64,000 nucleotides of DNA from Batkoa obscura (GCA_030770535.1 JASVEC010000030.1:496001-560000), one strand, 5' to 3'. Counted from the stretch's first letter, positions 17,201-30,411 are shown. A program made the numbers and translations. Notes: generated from the letters alone by a model not told the origin.

Positions 17201-19556
17201 ATGAAGATATTAAAATATCGAATAATTAAAAATTCCATTAAAAAATCAATACCTCTAAACATTCATTATTCAACTAAATATATAGAATCAACTATAGAAT
17301 CAATTTATAAGCCTCGATTAAATAATATAAAAAAATCTAATATTCTATTATATCCCAACTATATTCAATCAACAACAACAATAACAAATACTCATAAAAA
17401 AGAGAATGATTTAATAGATATTAATAAAGATGAAATAAGAATAAATTTTAATGATGTCGTTGGATTCAACAATTATAATAATAAAATCGATCCAGGTAAA
17501 AGGAATAAAAATATTACAATGACAATAGCAGGTAAATATGATTAAATACTATATATTCAAATAAGGATTAATAATAATAATAATAATAATATATAGGTCG
17601 TATTTTACAAAAAAGAGAAGCATCTAATAAATTATTATTTTATGAAATAATGGTAAATCATCAATCTATTCAATTAGTTATGTCAAAAAATAACTGGACA
17701 GATAAAGAAGAAGAAGAAGAGGGAAAAGTTAGTTTTGAACAATTTAATAAGTTGTTAAAACGTGGAGACATTGTTGGTAAATTTTTTATTTTTGTTGAAT
17801 AATATAATAATATGATTTTATTTTTATATAAAAAAAATAATGATTATTAAAATGAAGTTTTATTAATTCAAATATTGATTTATTATAGAATTCTCTGGTT
17901 TTATTGGTAAAACTCAAATAGGCACTTTAAGTTTATTCAATACTACTCAACCTATTTTACTTACTCCATGTTTACCTGAATTACCATTATCTATTCAACT
18001 TGGCACTATTGATAAAAGATATCGAAAAAAATATTTAGATTTTATGTTAAATCAAGATTCTCGTCGAGCTATTTATTATCGATTCAAAGTAAGTTTGAAT
18101 TTTTATTACTTTTTATTTTATATCCATAGATTTATTTATTTATTTATTTATTTATTTATTTTGTTTATTAATTATTTCTATTTATTAATAATTTACTCTT
18201 AATTAGACCATTTCAGTATTACGTAATTATTTAGAAACTAAAGGTTTTATAGAAGTAGAAACACCTATATTATCTACTAAAGTAGGTGGTGCTAATGCTA
18301 AACCATTTATAACAAAAGCCAATGCAATGGACGATTTACCATTAAATTTGAGAATTGCACCTGAACTATATTTAAAAGTAAGTTAAATTTTAAATAGAAA
18401 TTAAATTCATTATTGAATTATTTTATAATGATATTTATTAAGATTTATATTAAGTTATTATTAATTTATTAGCAAATGATCATTGGTGGCTTTGATAAAG
18501 TTTATGAAGTTGGTAAAGTATTTCGAAATGAAAGTGAGTATAGTATTAAATAGAATATTAATGAAATTTATAATTATTGTTATTAAGGTATGGATACAAA
18601 TCATAATCCTGAATTTACTACATGTGAATTTTATCATGCATATGCCAATTTAGATAATTTATTTCAAATGACAGAAGAATTATTGAAAGGTAAATTAAAA
18701 ATTCATTTTTATATAACGAAAGATGAATCTTAATATTATATTTTTAAATATTTAGAAATTGTACTTAAAGTAACTGGTAGTTATGAATTAAAAATAAGTA
18801 CTTTCAATGGAGAAGATAGATTAATAGATTTTTCTCAACCATTCCAAAAAATTAACGTTTATAAGGAATTACAATGTTTATTTAATAATCAGTTGCCTGA
18901 TTTAAATGGAGAAAGTAAGCTTTTATTACAGATATATAACTAATCCTGTTTAAATGTCTAATATCAAATATATAGTTACTCCCTTTATGAACTATTGTCA
19001 CACTCATTCTATTAAATTAGAAAGACCATATACAATGAGTCGAATATTAGATAAAATTATTGCCCATCATTTAGAGCCCAAATGTTTCTTACCTACTTTC
19101 TTATATAATCATCCAACGATTATGTCACCGTTAGCAAAAAGTAATAGAAAAAATAGAGATAGTTGTAATCGATTTGAATTGTTTATAAATCATCAAGAAT
19201 TTGTTAATGCTTATGAAGAGTTAAATGATCCAATTGAACAAAATTCTAGATTTTTAAAACAAGTTAAAGTAAGTTTTTTGAGTCTTTTTTTAATAAGATT
19301 TATATTATATTATATTATATTATATTATATATGTCATTATTTATTTATTTATTTATTTATTTCTCAGGATAAAGAAGATTATGGGGATTTAGAAGCCCAA
19401 CCTATGGATTCTGATTTTTGTTACGCTTTAGCTTATGGATTACCACCCACAGCCGGTTGGGGTTTAGGTATTGATAGATTAATTACTTTATTACTAAATG
19501 CTCCTAATATCAGAGAAACATTATCATTTCCATTGATGAAACCTATTAAAGAATAA
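17201..19556 (+). CDS. Mitochondrial lysyl-tRNA synthetase
   Basis: Nine exons give 561 aa: 17201-17531, 17597-17776, 17889-18088, 18207-18377, 18473-18533, 18588-18689, 18756-18914, 18976-19268 and 19368-19556. It charges tRNA-Lys with lysine using ATP. The N-terminus ([17 protein letters not shown]) is basic and amphipathic with no acids, as in a mitochondrial presequence. An OB-fold anticodon-binding part comes first. Class II motif 1 lies in the segment with [11 protein letters not shown]. Motif 2 has [21 protein letters not shown], and motif 3 has GWGLGIDRL at about residue 529. The length suits the MSK1 type rather than a cytosolic enzyme with a long N-terminal extension. It is transcribed away from the giant gene and converges on the gene ending at 19861. 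A cytosolic LysRS must lie elsewhere. Confidence 0.92.
18131..18161. repeat. (TTTA)n microsatellite in LysRS intron 3
   Basis: Short tetranucleotide tract inside the intron. A similar tract lies in intron 8 at about 19338-19362. Confidence 0.8.
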
Positions 19557-19860
19557 GTAAACATAAAAGTTAAAAAATTTAAAGAAATAAATTAAATTAA
19601 ATTAATGTTGAACTCTAAAAATAAAAGAACTGTTTATTTTTTTTTGTTCTTAAAATTAAAGTATAACAAACACGATGGAAAGATGGAAAAAGGGAAGTAT
19701 TAGATAATGTTGTTGTTTTATTCCACTTTTGTATAAAAGTGTTGAGTTTACTTTAAAAATTTCAAGATAAAATAATTCAAATTTTTTCAAACTTCTAATA
19801 GAGGATCGGATATTTAATACTTTGTTAATAGAAGAATAAAAAATACAACTTTTCAATTTT
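19557..19860. other. Spacer between convergent 3' ends
   Basis: About 300 bp between LysRS (+) and the unrecognised minus-strand gene. It would hold both 3' UTRs. The frame at 19656-19856 (-) has no domain and is not called. Confidence 0.5.
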
Positions 19861-21961
19861 TTATTCTAAATTTAAATTGATTTTTTCTGCAAAGGACTAA
19901 AATAATAATATAAAAATAAAAATCAATTTAACATATTTTAATAAGTAAAACTTACTTTAAGCATAGGTAAAAACTGAGTAGCTTGAGAAAGGGTGATTAA
20001 CTATCAAAATCATTAATATTTATATTAAAAATAAAATTATAATGATAGTAAACTTACATCATTCGTTAATTTGATTAGATGGATAATTAGTAACTGAGTT
20101 GAAGATTTAAAATCTTTAGTATGAAAATAAGTGTTATAATTATTTTTACGGAAATTTAAATAAGAATTATGTGGATTATTATTATTATTGGAATATACAA
20201 TACAATTACACAAGATAATTAAAACATCCACCATAGAATAAGATAATGTTATGGTAGAGTTGTTAATTTCTTTTAAAATAGAAGTATTGAAATTGTAATT
20301 GTTATTATTGTTATTATAGTTAATAGGACTCTCTTTTAATTCATAACATTTAGGCAGCTCATTTAAACTTATTATTAAATTATTAATTAAATCTAATTTA
20401 CCAATTGACCATAAATCCCATCCACGTATTAAGTTATTATTATTATTATTATTATTATTGTTATTATTATTATCTAATTTACACTCTTTTAATTTTAAAT
20501 TTAAATAATAACTTAATAAATTATTATTTAATAAAACTAAATAATATAATCCATTTAATAATATTAATTGTTTTTGATTTCCCATTTTAAATATTAATAA
20601 TATAACTTCAAAGACCTCATTGATCGTTAAAAATATCTAAGTAATATAAAATTTTATTTGAAATTTTATTAGAACTAAAACTAAAAACTTACTTTATCTT
20701 TAGGAAACCCATTTTGTTGGCATGGAGGTTTATTATTTGATATTGTGGTACAATAATTTATCAAAAATAAAGCACAATTCAAAAACCAATTTTCCACCTC
20801 TAATAATAATAGATGATTCTGTGGAAATCCAGCTAGTTTCCAGTCTTTTGAATAATTTTTAAATGGACCATAATATTCATACTTCTTTTTTATTAATAAA
20901 AATAATTGACTAATTTCAAATTCATAGTAATTTTTATTAATTAATTGTTTCATATCTTCAATTAGTAAACAATAATTTTTAATTAATTGAATTTGATGAA
21001 TTATAAACTTCCAGTTTAACATTAAATAATTTAGTTCTAAATCACTAAACCAAGTTAACAATTGATTAATATTTTCATTAATAGTTAAAAAATTATTGAA
21101 TATTAAATGAACATTATTAAGTTTCGAATAATAATTAAATTGATCTAAAAATAAATAAATTGGCCCAATGTTTTGTTTGATTTGATCAAAAAGTTCTTGT
21201 GGATTAAATCCTAATTGTTTACTTCTTTTTTGTATAAATTGATTAAATTCTAATTGAATACTTAATTCTTCCATTCGTTTGTTGAATCCTAAATAATAGA
21301 CCATTGGCATCATTGTTTTCATTACTACTTTGTTTTCTTTTAAATATTTTGTTGGACTATTATTTTTATTATTTTCTGATTTATATGATTTCATTTCTAT
21401 AAAATTATTGATTTAGTCTATATTTTAAGAGAATTCAATTACAATTAATTACTCTGTTCTGGATTTACTAAACAATCATTGTACTCTATAGTATCTTCCA
21501 TCTTATCTTCACTATAACATCCTTCAGAACTACGTTGTCTTTTAAGTTTAACTATAAAAAAAGTATTAATAAATATTCAATATTTTATTTCATTCACCAC
21601 AACTGTGTTTAATAGAAAAACATCCAAATTTACCTTGATTTCTTATTATTAGTTTACTATCATTATCTTCCATACAAAATAGATTAAAGCTATTAGTTTT
21701 ATTATCAATAATGGAACCTGAGGTAACTTGTTCTAAAATCAATCAATTATCTTTAGTTTCAATAAAATTAAAAATAAGTATTAATAAAAACTTACCCAAA
21801 GCAGCTAAAATAGCACTGATCCCCTGTTGCCAAGTGGATTGTATAAATTTCCTTTTTTCCTTGTTTTGATAACTCATTATTACTCCACCTCCACCATATT
21901 CATTTCCTTCTTCTAAGTCTACTTTATAATTCTTATCATCAAGCGATCTATTCAATGGCAT
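19861..21961 (-). CDS. Unrecognised Asn-rich helical protein
   Basis: Seven exons join in one frame for 575 aa: 21961-21796, 21732-21634, 21551-21453, 21396-20693, 20636-20058, 20000-19956 and 19896-19861. I do not recognise the family. Residues 1-120 are polar and probably disordered. The middle (~125-355) is helical with many aromatic and Ile/Leu residues (for example LLTWFSDLELNYLMLNW). Then come two Asn runs coded by AAT and a second helical block ending FLPMLKSFAEKINLNLE. There is no signal peptide, clear membrane span or Cys cluster. The helical middle could suit a regulator of the fungal-specific factor type lacking its zinc cluster, but that is a guess. The splice sites are good and frames are preserved across all six introns, so the gene model is firmer than the function. 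Confidence 0.65.
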
Positions 21962-23048
21962 TTCTTTCTTTTCTTATTATAATTTTAGTAATGCTATTAA
22001 GCTAAGAATACTAGTTTGGAAAATGAACCTATTTTTTAATAAAAATAAAGATAAAAATTAAGGTGGGTTTATAAGCTTATTATTATTATTATTTTATTTT
22101 TTAAAAATCATTTGCTTTATTTTTTACTAATTTGATTTTAGTGAAGGTAAGATCAAAGTTGATTGGCTGTAAGGTTAGATTAATTTGCTAAATTTGGGCA
22201 TATCATAAGGTTTTAAGGTGTTAAGTTGGGTAAAGTTAAAAAGAAGGATTGAGGAATTGGTGAAGATTGTACTGTAGAGAGATAGAAGTAATAAACTTAA
22301 TCTTTACAATTTGGTTTGAGTGACTTTCAAGTTTCGGATCGAATATAATGATTTTTATGTGATAGATAATTTTTGGTTGAAATTATTGGAATTTTTTGTT
22401 TTAATAGATTCATCTAGAACTAACTTTTTAAAAATGTTCACTTATCTGATGGTGATGAATAATCTTTTTTTCTTACAAAAGTTTTCATTAAATAATCATT
22501 ATTTATCAGTAATAATATAAGATAAGAATTGTTTCAATTAATTTTGTCTCAAAAAATAAAAAATAAAAAAATAAAAAAATAATTATAAGCGATAACATAA
22601 TTATTAGAAAACTTGTAACTTTCATTATTTATTAAATAATATATTAACTAACTGTAAAACAGATAAATAAATATCAACTTTATATACATTATCTAGAATA
22701 TTACTGTCTTATCTATTTTAAATATTGGATCTTTAGGTTCTATTTCGCTTAATTAGTAAATGTTAATTAAATATTAAATCCATCAAAATTATATAGTTTC
22801 AGCAATATTTATTTATTATAAATAATATTAAAATAAAATTAACTATCTCATTAAAGACAATAATATTATGCTAGAATATTAACTAGATACAAAATAAAAA
22901 AATTTAACTAACATATTATTAATATTAAAATGATAACATTCAACATGAACATACAAACATAATTAAAAAAAGATTTAAAAACCTATTCAACTTCAATAAA
23001 CGGCATGTTTTTTTTTATTAAGTCAACGTTAACTTGCTGTTAAATAAT
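21962..23048. other. Intergenic, no gene seen
   Basis: This spacer holds the promoter of the unrecognised minus-strand gene on one side and the 3' end of aldolase on the other. A 66-codon frame at 22320-22520 (+) has no support. No repeat-family copy is present. Confidence 0.5.
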
Positions 23049-24236
23049 TTAATACTTATAATCCTTAACATAGAGGGATTCAGAAGCGGCAGCAGAGTTA
23101 GCTGAACCACTATAGATACCTTGACAAGCTTCAGAATTAGCTTTAGCACGAACAAGTAAAGCTTCTTGAGCAGCTTTAAAGTTAGCTTCATCACCTTTCC
23201 AAGTTTTGAGCACAGTAGCTTGAAGAGCACGACCATAAGAGAAAGTAAGGGCCCAAGGTCTCAATAAATCAACCTTGTTCATAGCATTAAGATGAAGTGT
23301 GGCTTCTTCTTCAGATTGACCACCAGAAAGGAAAGTAATACCTGGTACAGCAGCTGGTACAGTACGACGAAGTACAGTAGCAGTAGCAAAACCAATTTCT
23401 TCTGGTGAATATTTCTTTGGACAATCAGCTCCTGGACAGACCATATTTGGTTTTAATAAGGTACCTTCAAGGAACACATTATGTTCATTAAGTTTTTTGT
23501 AAACGGCAGCAAGTACCTTTTCAGTGACATAAACAGAACGTTCAAGATCATGATCACCATCCATAAGGATTTCTGGTTCAACAATTGGAACGATACGGTT
23601 AGCTTGGCAGATAGCAGCATAACGGGCAAGGACAGTAGCATTTTCTTGAATGGCTTGTTCACTTGGTTCGTTCTTAGTAATCTTAAGAACTGATCTCCTA
23701 TTTTTATATTAATATTTCATTCTATTTAAATTTAAAATAATAAGAATTACCATTTAGCGAAACGAGCACCTTGCTCATAATAAGTTTGACAACGTTGAGC
23801 AAGACCATCTAAACCTTGGGTGGTGGTTTCACCGTTGGTACCTGGAAGGACAACGGTACCTTTGTCGACCTTGATACCAACAATGATACCTTGTTCTCTA
23901 GCGATATCGGTAAATAATCTACCATCTTTGGTCTTGTGACCTAAAGTTTCTTCAAAGACAATGATACCACCAATATATTTTTTGAGGTCTAATAAAAAAG
24001 ATCAATAAAAGTATTAATAAAAAGAGAATGAGTTGTTGCTTACCATCACCAGCAGTGAATAAAAGTTCACGATAAGCTCTACGGTTTTCTTCATTGTTTT
24101 CAACGTTGATTGAATCAAAACGTTTACCAATGGTACCAGTGGATTCATCAGCAGCAAGGATACCCTTACCCTTAGCAACAATAGCTTGAGCAGTTTCTAC
24201 AAGTTCTTTTCTGTGTTCGTGTTTGGCGGCAGACAT
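23049..24236 (-). CDS. Class I fructose-bisphosphate aldolase
   Basis: Three exons (24236-24044, 23988-23751, 23697-23049) give 359 aa, the usual length of class I aldolases. The enzyme splits fructose 1,6-bisphosphate into dihydroxyacetone phosphate and glyceraldehyde 3-phosphate in glycolysis and runs in reverse in gluconeogenesis. Visible hallmarks are [15 protein letters not shown] near residue 26, [10 protein letters not shown] with Glu184 and Glu186, the Schiff-base lysine Lys226 in [21 protein letters not shown], and a C-terminal Tyr (KDYKY). Codons are richer in C-ending forms than in neighbouring genes, as in highly expressed genes. A TATAAAA lies about 45 nt upstream of the ATG. Most fungi use the unrelated class II zinc enzyme, so a class I form here is notable. 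Confidence 0.96.
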
Positions 24237-24280
24237 TTTAAGTTTAAAAAAATTTGCTTGTCTAAATGATAAATAATTGC

Positions 24281-24287
24281 TTTTATA
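24281..24287 (-). promoter_or_regulatory. TATA box of aldolase gene
   Basis: TATAAAA on the minus strand lies 45-51 nt before the ATG. The two GH17 genes have TATAAATA at nearly the same distance. Confidence 0.55.
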
Positions 24288-25530
24288 CTCATCTTATTCA
24301 ATATTGACTGACTTCAATTTCAAGTCATACCCAATCATATTCAGCCTTTTTAAATACGATTAATCCGGAGGTGTTGATAGGGATAAATGATTTGATCCAA
24401 TGAAATTACTAGATTTGTCATGTTTTTAGATAACCTTCAACTTGAAATAGGTGGATTTTAAGGTTATGACGTTCAAATTGGACAAACTTTCTTAGTTAAT
24501 AGATAAGCCAATAAAATAGGTTTACTATCTAAGAATATCGAAATCATTGAACGGAATAGATTTTAGTCACGAGCTTACGATTGGATAAGTTTAAGGCTGA
24601 TTTTCAATCAAAATAGGTTTATTTAGAAAAATTAGGCTAATAAAACTTAAACTTTGTTATCTTTATGGTCTTGATATGGTATATGGTTTGTTTTCGGTTA
24701 TATACAGATTCTCAATGTTTGATTTATAATATGGATCTGGTAGCTCGTTCATCTTACTATTATTGTTATAATGTTAATTTATATCGCTTATTGTTAATAG
24801 TTAAAATGTTCAAGTATGGAATGTTATGTGTTTTTGTCACTTTTTATTTGACGTCTGTACCTTTTTTTCAAAAAATAAATGTTAGATTTAATTACATCTA
24901 CAAATATTATTATTTATAGTTTTAAAAGGGTATGATAAATTTATTCAAAATTTATATCAAATCCTTGTAAGATATTGATTTTTTATTTATCGTAACCTTT
25001 AATTAATTTATATAGCAATGTTTTTTCAGTTATTTAGCTAATAATTCCTTTATTTTGCTCAATAAAAAATGAACATATAATCGAAATAAAGATATCTTAT
25101 TTTTCTTCACAATTAATAGTTTTGTAATAATCTTTTCACTATTTCAAAAACCTTTATATTACTTAAACTATAATCTTAAATATAAAACCAAGACTTATCT
25201 AATATTTTTGACTATCAATTTATAACAACAAATGCCAGTAATTTTAAAAGTAAATTAACATATTATTTAAATTTAAATTTAAATATTTTTTTATCAATTT
25301 TAATCGAAATATATAATATATGTGTTTTTAGTTTTAAAACAAGACAAATTAAGTTTAAACTAAATTTAATCATATTCTAATTATACAAAAAATATTTTGA
25401 AAAATGCTGAATATTGTTAATAGTTTATGTTTAAAATAAATATAAAACTTCTATTGTTAATATAATTTTATTCATTTTCTAAGTAGCTAAAAAATCAAGA
25501 AAGTGATCATTAACTTTATAAACAATAAAC

Positions 25531-25628
25531 ATAGGATGTATTTTTTTAAGAATTGCACTAACACTTTTTCCGCTCAAATAGCGCTTAAAAAATGGAAAAG
25601 TAATGAAACCAAAAAAAACATCCCCATA
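25531..25628 (+). mobile_element. MITE copy 9
   Basis: The left end has lost a few bases (TAGGATGT). The right end is perfect, ACATCCCCA followed by TA. Both core CpG sites are intact. Confidence 0.85.
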
Positions 25629-25887
25629 TGGTGATATTTTTTTACCAATTAACTACTTTTGAAATTTAGAATCTAACTAATCCAGCTATTCAAACTTGCA
25701 TCTGTGCTGAACAACTGTCCATTTTATAATAAAAAATTAAGCATAAAACGCCAAATTACTATAACGGTATAAATAGCTAATTACAAAATTTATCACTAGT
25801 CAGCGCATATTTGGACTTAGATAGCTAAATTAGTTAATTCTGAATTTAAAAAAGTAGCAAAAAAAAGCAGTTAGTAAAACATTACCA

Positions 25888-25991
25888 TATGGGGATGTTT
25901 TTTTTGGTTTCATTACTTTTCCATTTTTTAAGCGCTATTTGAGCGGAAAAAGTGTTAGTAAAACTCTCAAATAATAAAATACATCCCCATA
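25888..25991 (-). mobile_element. MITE copy 10
   Basis: Near-perfect copy with TA at both ends, TGGGGATGT and ACATCCCCA termini, and both core CpG sites intact. It is a good reference copy for the family. Confidence 0.92.
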
Positions 25992-26454
25992 TGTTATATA
26001 CAGCAGGTATGGTTTTTAATCAGAAATAGAGGATATATTAAATCCATACACTGTTTATTTAATTACTTAGAAATCACATTCTTGGTAGTTTTATTATATT
26101 AATTGACTTGGAGAATTTAAATTTTATCATTGTAAAAATTTAAAAGCTGGGAATTAATAAAATATTATAATGTCTTCAAGTTTAGTATTGACAATATTAG
26201 TATTTACAGGATTTATCATTACTTTTTGTTAAATTAACAATTTGCTCGAGTTGCATGCTTAAAAGTAAAAACAAAAAATTATTTATGAGTTGTATATAAT
26301 TTATTTAACATTTATCTTTCATCAGTTCACAGAACAATATAGAAGGATAAAATAAACTCGTGTATTAAAATAGTACAATTATATCCCCTATTAGACTATA
26401 AAGATATATTTTTAAATGGAAACTTTTCAAATTCTACTAATACTTATAGTAAAA

Positions 26455-27357
26455 TCAACATGAGTTTGAGTTTAAAGTGCTTGATTTAAAGCTACCATCT
26501 GGATTTAATAAACCAAAGTGGGGCTCGATGGAATTAGAATCACCTTTGGATTTCCACTTTGAATCAAAGGGCTCTAAAATATAATAAGGAATGTTCATTT
26601 GATTTGCTTTACAAGTGAAATATTTAGTAAATAAGCCTTGGTTTGGAATATCAGCAGCAGCACGATAATTACCAGACCCATAGCTAGGCCATCCAGTTTC
26701 CGAAATGACAACTTTGTTCCCAAAAGATTTAGTTAATTCAGTATACTGATCGATCACCGATTGAGCAGCATTCATCATATTATTGTCTTTAACTTGAGAA
26801 AAGAAGGAATAAAGGTTAGCAAAAATTACTTGTGAGTTTTTGGCTAATTCAGGATTTTTGAGAAAATCAGCTCCAATTTCACAACTACCAATTGGTACAT
26901 TCACTCCTTCACTCGCAAATCTTCCTTTAACTTGGTTAATCTTAGTCACTATACTCCCTGCGTTACCACCATTTTTTAATTCTTCGTTACCAACTGTGAC
27001 TGCTTTGATTAATTTAGCATATTTAGTTTGTTTCAATACGTTTACTACTGTATCCACATCTGCCTTATATCTATCTTCACCACTGCGCATCCAAATACCA
27101 GCTGTTATACTCAATGGGAATTGATTTTCAGAGATCACTTCAACAACGCTTTTTAACTGATCACAATCAGTAGAATATAATCGAAGGTTACTAGTTAACT
27201 TTATGATTTTACTCAATTCTTCCTTGATCTGTTGCTTATCTTTACAACCATAAGGTAAATAGGGGGAATAAGTAAAACCACCAATTTTATTAGCAGTAAC
27301 AATTACTTGAGATAAAGTAATAATCAATAAGTTTAAATAATAGGATCTAAAAAGCAT
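26455..27357 (-). CDS. Secreted GH17 beta-1,3-glucanase (first copy)
   Basis: This intronless frame encodes 300 aa. GH17 enzymes cut or transfer beta-1,3-glucan in the fungal cell wall with retention of configuration. The N-terminus (about residues 1-22) is a hydrophobic signal peptide. The acid/base Glu125 sits in VTVGNEEL and the nucleophile Glu220 in VVISETGWPSYG. FTYSPYLPYGC and LRLYSTDCDQL match the start of the TIM barrel. There is no glucan-binding domain, Ser/Thr-rich stalk or GPI signal, so it looks fully secreted or loosely wall-bound, like yeast Bgl2. TATAAATA lies 42-49 nt upstream. A second member lies at 33.7 kb on the other strand and differs mainly in its N-terminus. Confidence 0.94.
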   Translation of the reverse strand: MLFRSYYLNLLIITLSQVIVTANKIGGFTYSPYLPYGCKDKQQIKEELSKIIKLTSNLRLYSTDCDQLKSVVEVISENQFPLSITAGIWMRSGEDRYKADVDTVVNVLKQTKYAKLIKAVTVGNEELKNGGNAGSIVTKINQVKGRFASEGVNVPIGSCEIGADFLKNPELAKNSQVIFANLYSFFSQVKDNNMMNAAQSVIDQYTELTKSFGNKVVISETGWPSYGSGNYRAAADIPNQGLFTKYFTCKANQMNIPYYILEPFDSKWKSKGDSNSIEPHFGLLNPDGSFKSSTLNSNSC

Positions 27358-30300
27358 TGGAAGAAATAAGGTTATGTAAATTGGTTAAAATTCCTTGGTA
27401 TTTATACTTAATTGCTTACCTATTTTGATTTTAATATCATATTAAGTGGTTGAATTAATTTATCCAGAGAATGTGGTTCATTCTTATCCCTTTTTTCATA
27501 TCAATCTGGCTCGCTTTTTTTAGTGGTAATTCCTTTGGGCAGCTGAAACGGGCTGATTATCGCCCATCTATAGGGGATATTCTTTAACCTTAATAAAATA
27601 TTTTTTAAAAAGAAACTTCTAGAGCTTTAATTAGAGTTATCAATAAACACTATCGCTTTCCAAAAAGCAGATGTACCCTTCAACAGTTCAATAGAAAGCC
27701 ATCACATCTATTTAGCTTATGAAAGCTTTTTGGGAAAATTTTAACTGATAAGTTTTGTCGAAAATTTTGCGGTTCATAATAGTTTCAAGCCAAAATTTCC
27801 AAATTGATTTTACCGTATAATTTAATAAATATTGTAAAATAATTACTAGATGTTTTATTTTACTCATTATTCTCTTATAGAAGTTAATTACTATTATACA
27901 AATTGATAGGTAAAAACCGTAACTCTTAATTAAAACTATTCATAAAGTTACTAGCCTTATAAATAGCAGTATAATTTTATGAGCAAAATTAATTTTAATT
28001 TTATTAAGCTTGTTTTTTAAATGAGTCCAGAATAATTCATTATTAAAACAGTCACTCCACATTTGTTATGATAAAAAGAAGAATTCCGATTTCAATGACT
28101 CAATAGATACACGTGTTATGAGGCCATCGACTATATTCCTAACTTGAATATAAGTTTGGGAGCTCAATTTATTTCTGCCCCTAGATAAGATCAATTCCTA
28201 ATGTGTGGAGTCCCAAGCTTTAAGATTTATACTATATAGGAACTTCAAAAATCAATGTTGGTGGTTCAAGGTATCTATCGGCTTGCTACTAAAGTCTTTA
28301 TATTTCTGTTGATTATTTTGAAATCTTCTTTACAATATTGTAATGTTACTCAGCTAAGCAAGTGTAAGTATTTTATTAATGGTAAGTCGCAGCTCATTTA
28401 GTATTATGTGGGAGACTATTAAATAGACTTATACACTTAATAAATTTACTTTTAGAGTGTAAATCTATCTAGTATAGAATACATTAAACTTGAATATATT
28501 AATTTTGTTTTGTTTTGTTTTAAAAATGTGTTTTTGCGCTTTTCTATAGCAGTAAACTCTATGATTAAAACTTCATTTAGGTTATTTTATCGTTTTTTAA
28601 AAGTATTTTTCATTTTATTGAACAATTTTTTAACAGGAATAATATTTCAAAGTAAAAATAGCTCTACTTCTAGCAACGATATTCATGCAGTTGCTATTTT
28701 TAAAGTTGGGAATCCTTTTGAAACTAATTAAAAAATACAAAAAATTGTTAAAATAATAACTTGTTAAATTACAAAAAATATCATATCATAATATGAACCG
28801 AGAGCATTATTACAAGTTACAGTATTTAATATAAGAATATGAAGAAAAGTTTAGTTTAGTATAGTGAACAGTTGGAAACCAAACCTTAAACTATCATCCT
28901 AAAGAAAAAAAAAATTGAAATCCCAGATAAAATCTAAAAAATAAATTAAATTAGAGATCCTGTTACTCAATTAATAATGTAATGTATTGAACTTGGCATA
29001 AAAAATCAATTTAGTTATAACAAAATTTATTAGAATTATCAAGTAACGTTAATATATGGCTTTATAGATTGAATGCTTGTAATAATCAAATAAGCACCAA
29101 TGTCATTTCAAATTATGCTATTTAGACTAAATGACATTAATACATAATGTATCATATCTATTTTCATCCTAAGTAGTTTTAAACTGTCTGTGATAATAAG
29201 TTTTTTGGAATAATTTAAACAAAAATATACAAACACTTGTAAAACTTAGAATTAATTAAACAAAAATTCATTAGTATTGTAAATTTTTTTTATTTGGGAA
29301 ATAGTTTTCTATGTTTTTAAAATTCTTATATCTAAATAACAGTCTATTAAGTTCGTATAAAGTTAAGGTTCTAAGTATCTACTTTAATATTAAAATAATT
29401 TAACAAAAGTATACTATGTCTGGCTTTTCTATGATATTTTGATAAGTAACTGTCAACATTAGAGGAAGTTTGTGCTTGATTAATTCCAAGCAAGAGAATA
29501 GTCACAATTTTATTATGTAATTGTGCTAAATGTTTAATCTATTAAGAAATATAATATATTTCAATTCTAATTGTCAATGTTTTCTATCAAATTATTTAGA
29601 CAACAAATTGAATATCTGTATGTAGTATATATATTGTCTTTGAGCTATGTAAAAGTGAGTATTTTATTTCAAAGCATATACAATTTAATAAAACGGTTCA
29701 TACCTGGATTTATAAAAAATTCCAAAATCATCAAATATGACCATCATCATACAGATATTTACTAGTACTTTATCTAATTTAATTCTAGAAGGAATAATAG
29801 GAAAGTGACTATTATTTGTTCGTAGTAATATAACAGTATTTGCCAGATTTGGAAAGAACTTAATTTTAATATATTATTATTATCTGAAATGAAACAAGTA
29901 ACTTTTAATATACTAAGTTCTTTTGTAATTGACTATATATATTTATAATGTAATTTAAAATCTATATTAGTTTTTAAATAAGAATTATATCTAACAGTTT
30001 ATTAGAGTATCTCGAGATATAAATAAATTAAAGTTAACAAAATAATGGAGTAGTGATCTAGGTAGGCCCATCGTTTAAAAGCGCAAAATAAGGGATTAGT
30101 TTAAAATAATTATTTTATGTTCCAAAAAAGGCAATCGAAGTCAATTCAAATTAATTAAAAATCCTAAATAACACAATTTAATTCGCATAATTGATTGTAG
30201 TTATAGTTAATTTGATAAGATAAATTAATCGAGCTAATAATGAACAATTGTCTCTAAAAAAAGACAAATCATTTATTATTAAATCAATAGAAAAGGTCAT

Positions 30301-30411
30301 TTAATTAATCATAATATAAATTTCAAGTATTTCTTTCTCTTTTCTAATTTACTGCTTCTTATTTTTTGTCTTATTTTTCATTTCATTTAATCGTTTTAAA
30401 CCTTACCCTCA
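27358..30411. other. Intergenic, 3 kb, no gene seen
   Basis: Beyond the GH17 promoter I see no supported gene. Frames at 28510-28731 and 29571-29765 (+) are short and featureless. A small GGGC/GCCC hairpin lies near 27554-27570. No MITE copies occur here. Confidence 0.5.
27399..27406 (-). promoter_or_regulatory. TATA box of first GH17 gene
   Basis: TATAAATA on the minus strand lies 42-49 nt before the ATG, exactly the spacing seen at the second GH17 gene. Confidence 0.6.

Larger units (their letters stand above)
24237..26454. other. Intergenic with two MITE copies
   Basis: Apart from the aldolase promoter and MITE copies at 25.5 and 25.9 kb I see nothing. The frame at 24665-24919 (+) has no domain or homologue that I recognise. 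Confidence 0.5.

Noticed and set aside
20405-20590. Small Tyr-rich plus-strand protein
   Set aside because: It is a shadow of the AAT runs in the minus-strand 575-aa gene.
23018-23693. Several frames overlapping aldolase exon 3
   Set aside because: They are alternative frames of a well-supported exon with no own domains.
24665-24919. 84-codon frame (+)
   Set aside because: It looks like a chance frame: no recognisable family, and no sign of purifying pattern can be judged from one sequence.
28510-28731. 73-codon frame (+)
   Set aside because: It has a biased hydrophobic composition in AT-rich DNA, no domain, and no supporting splice or promoter signal.
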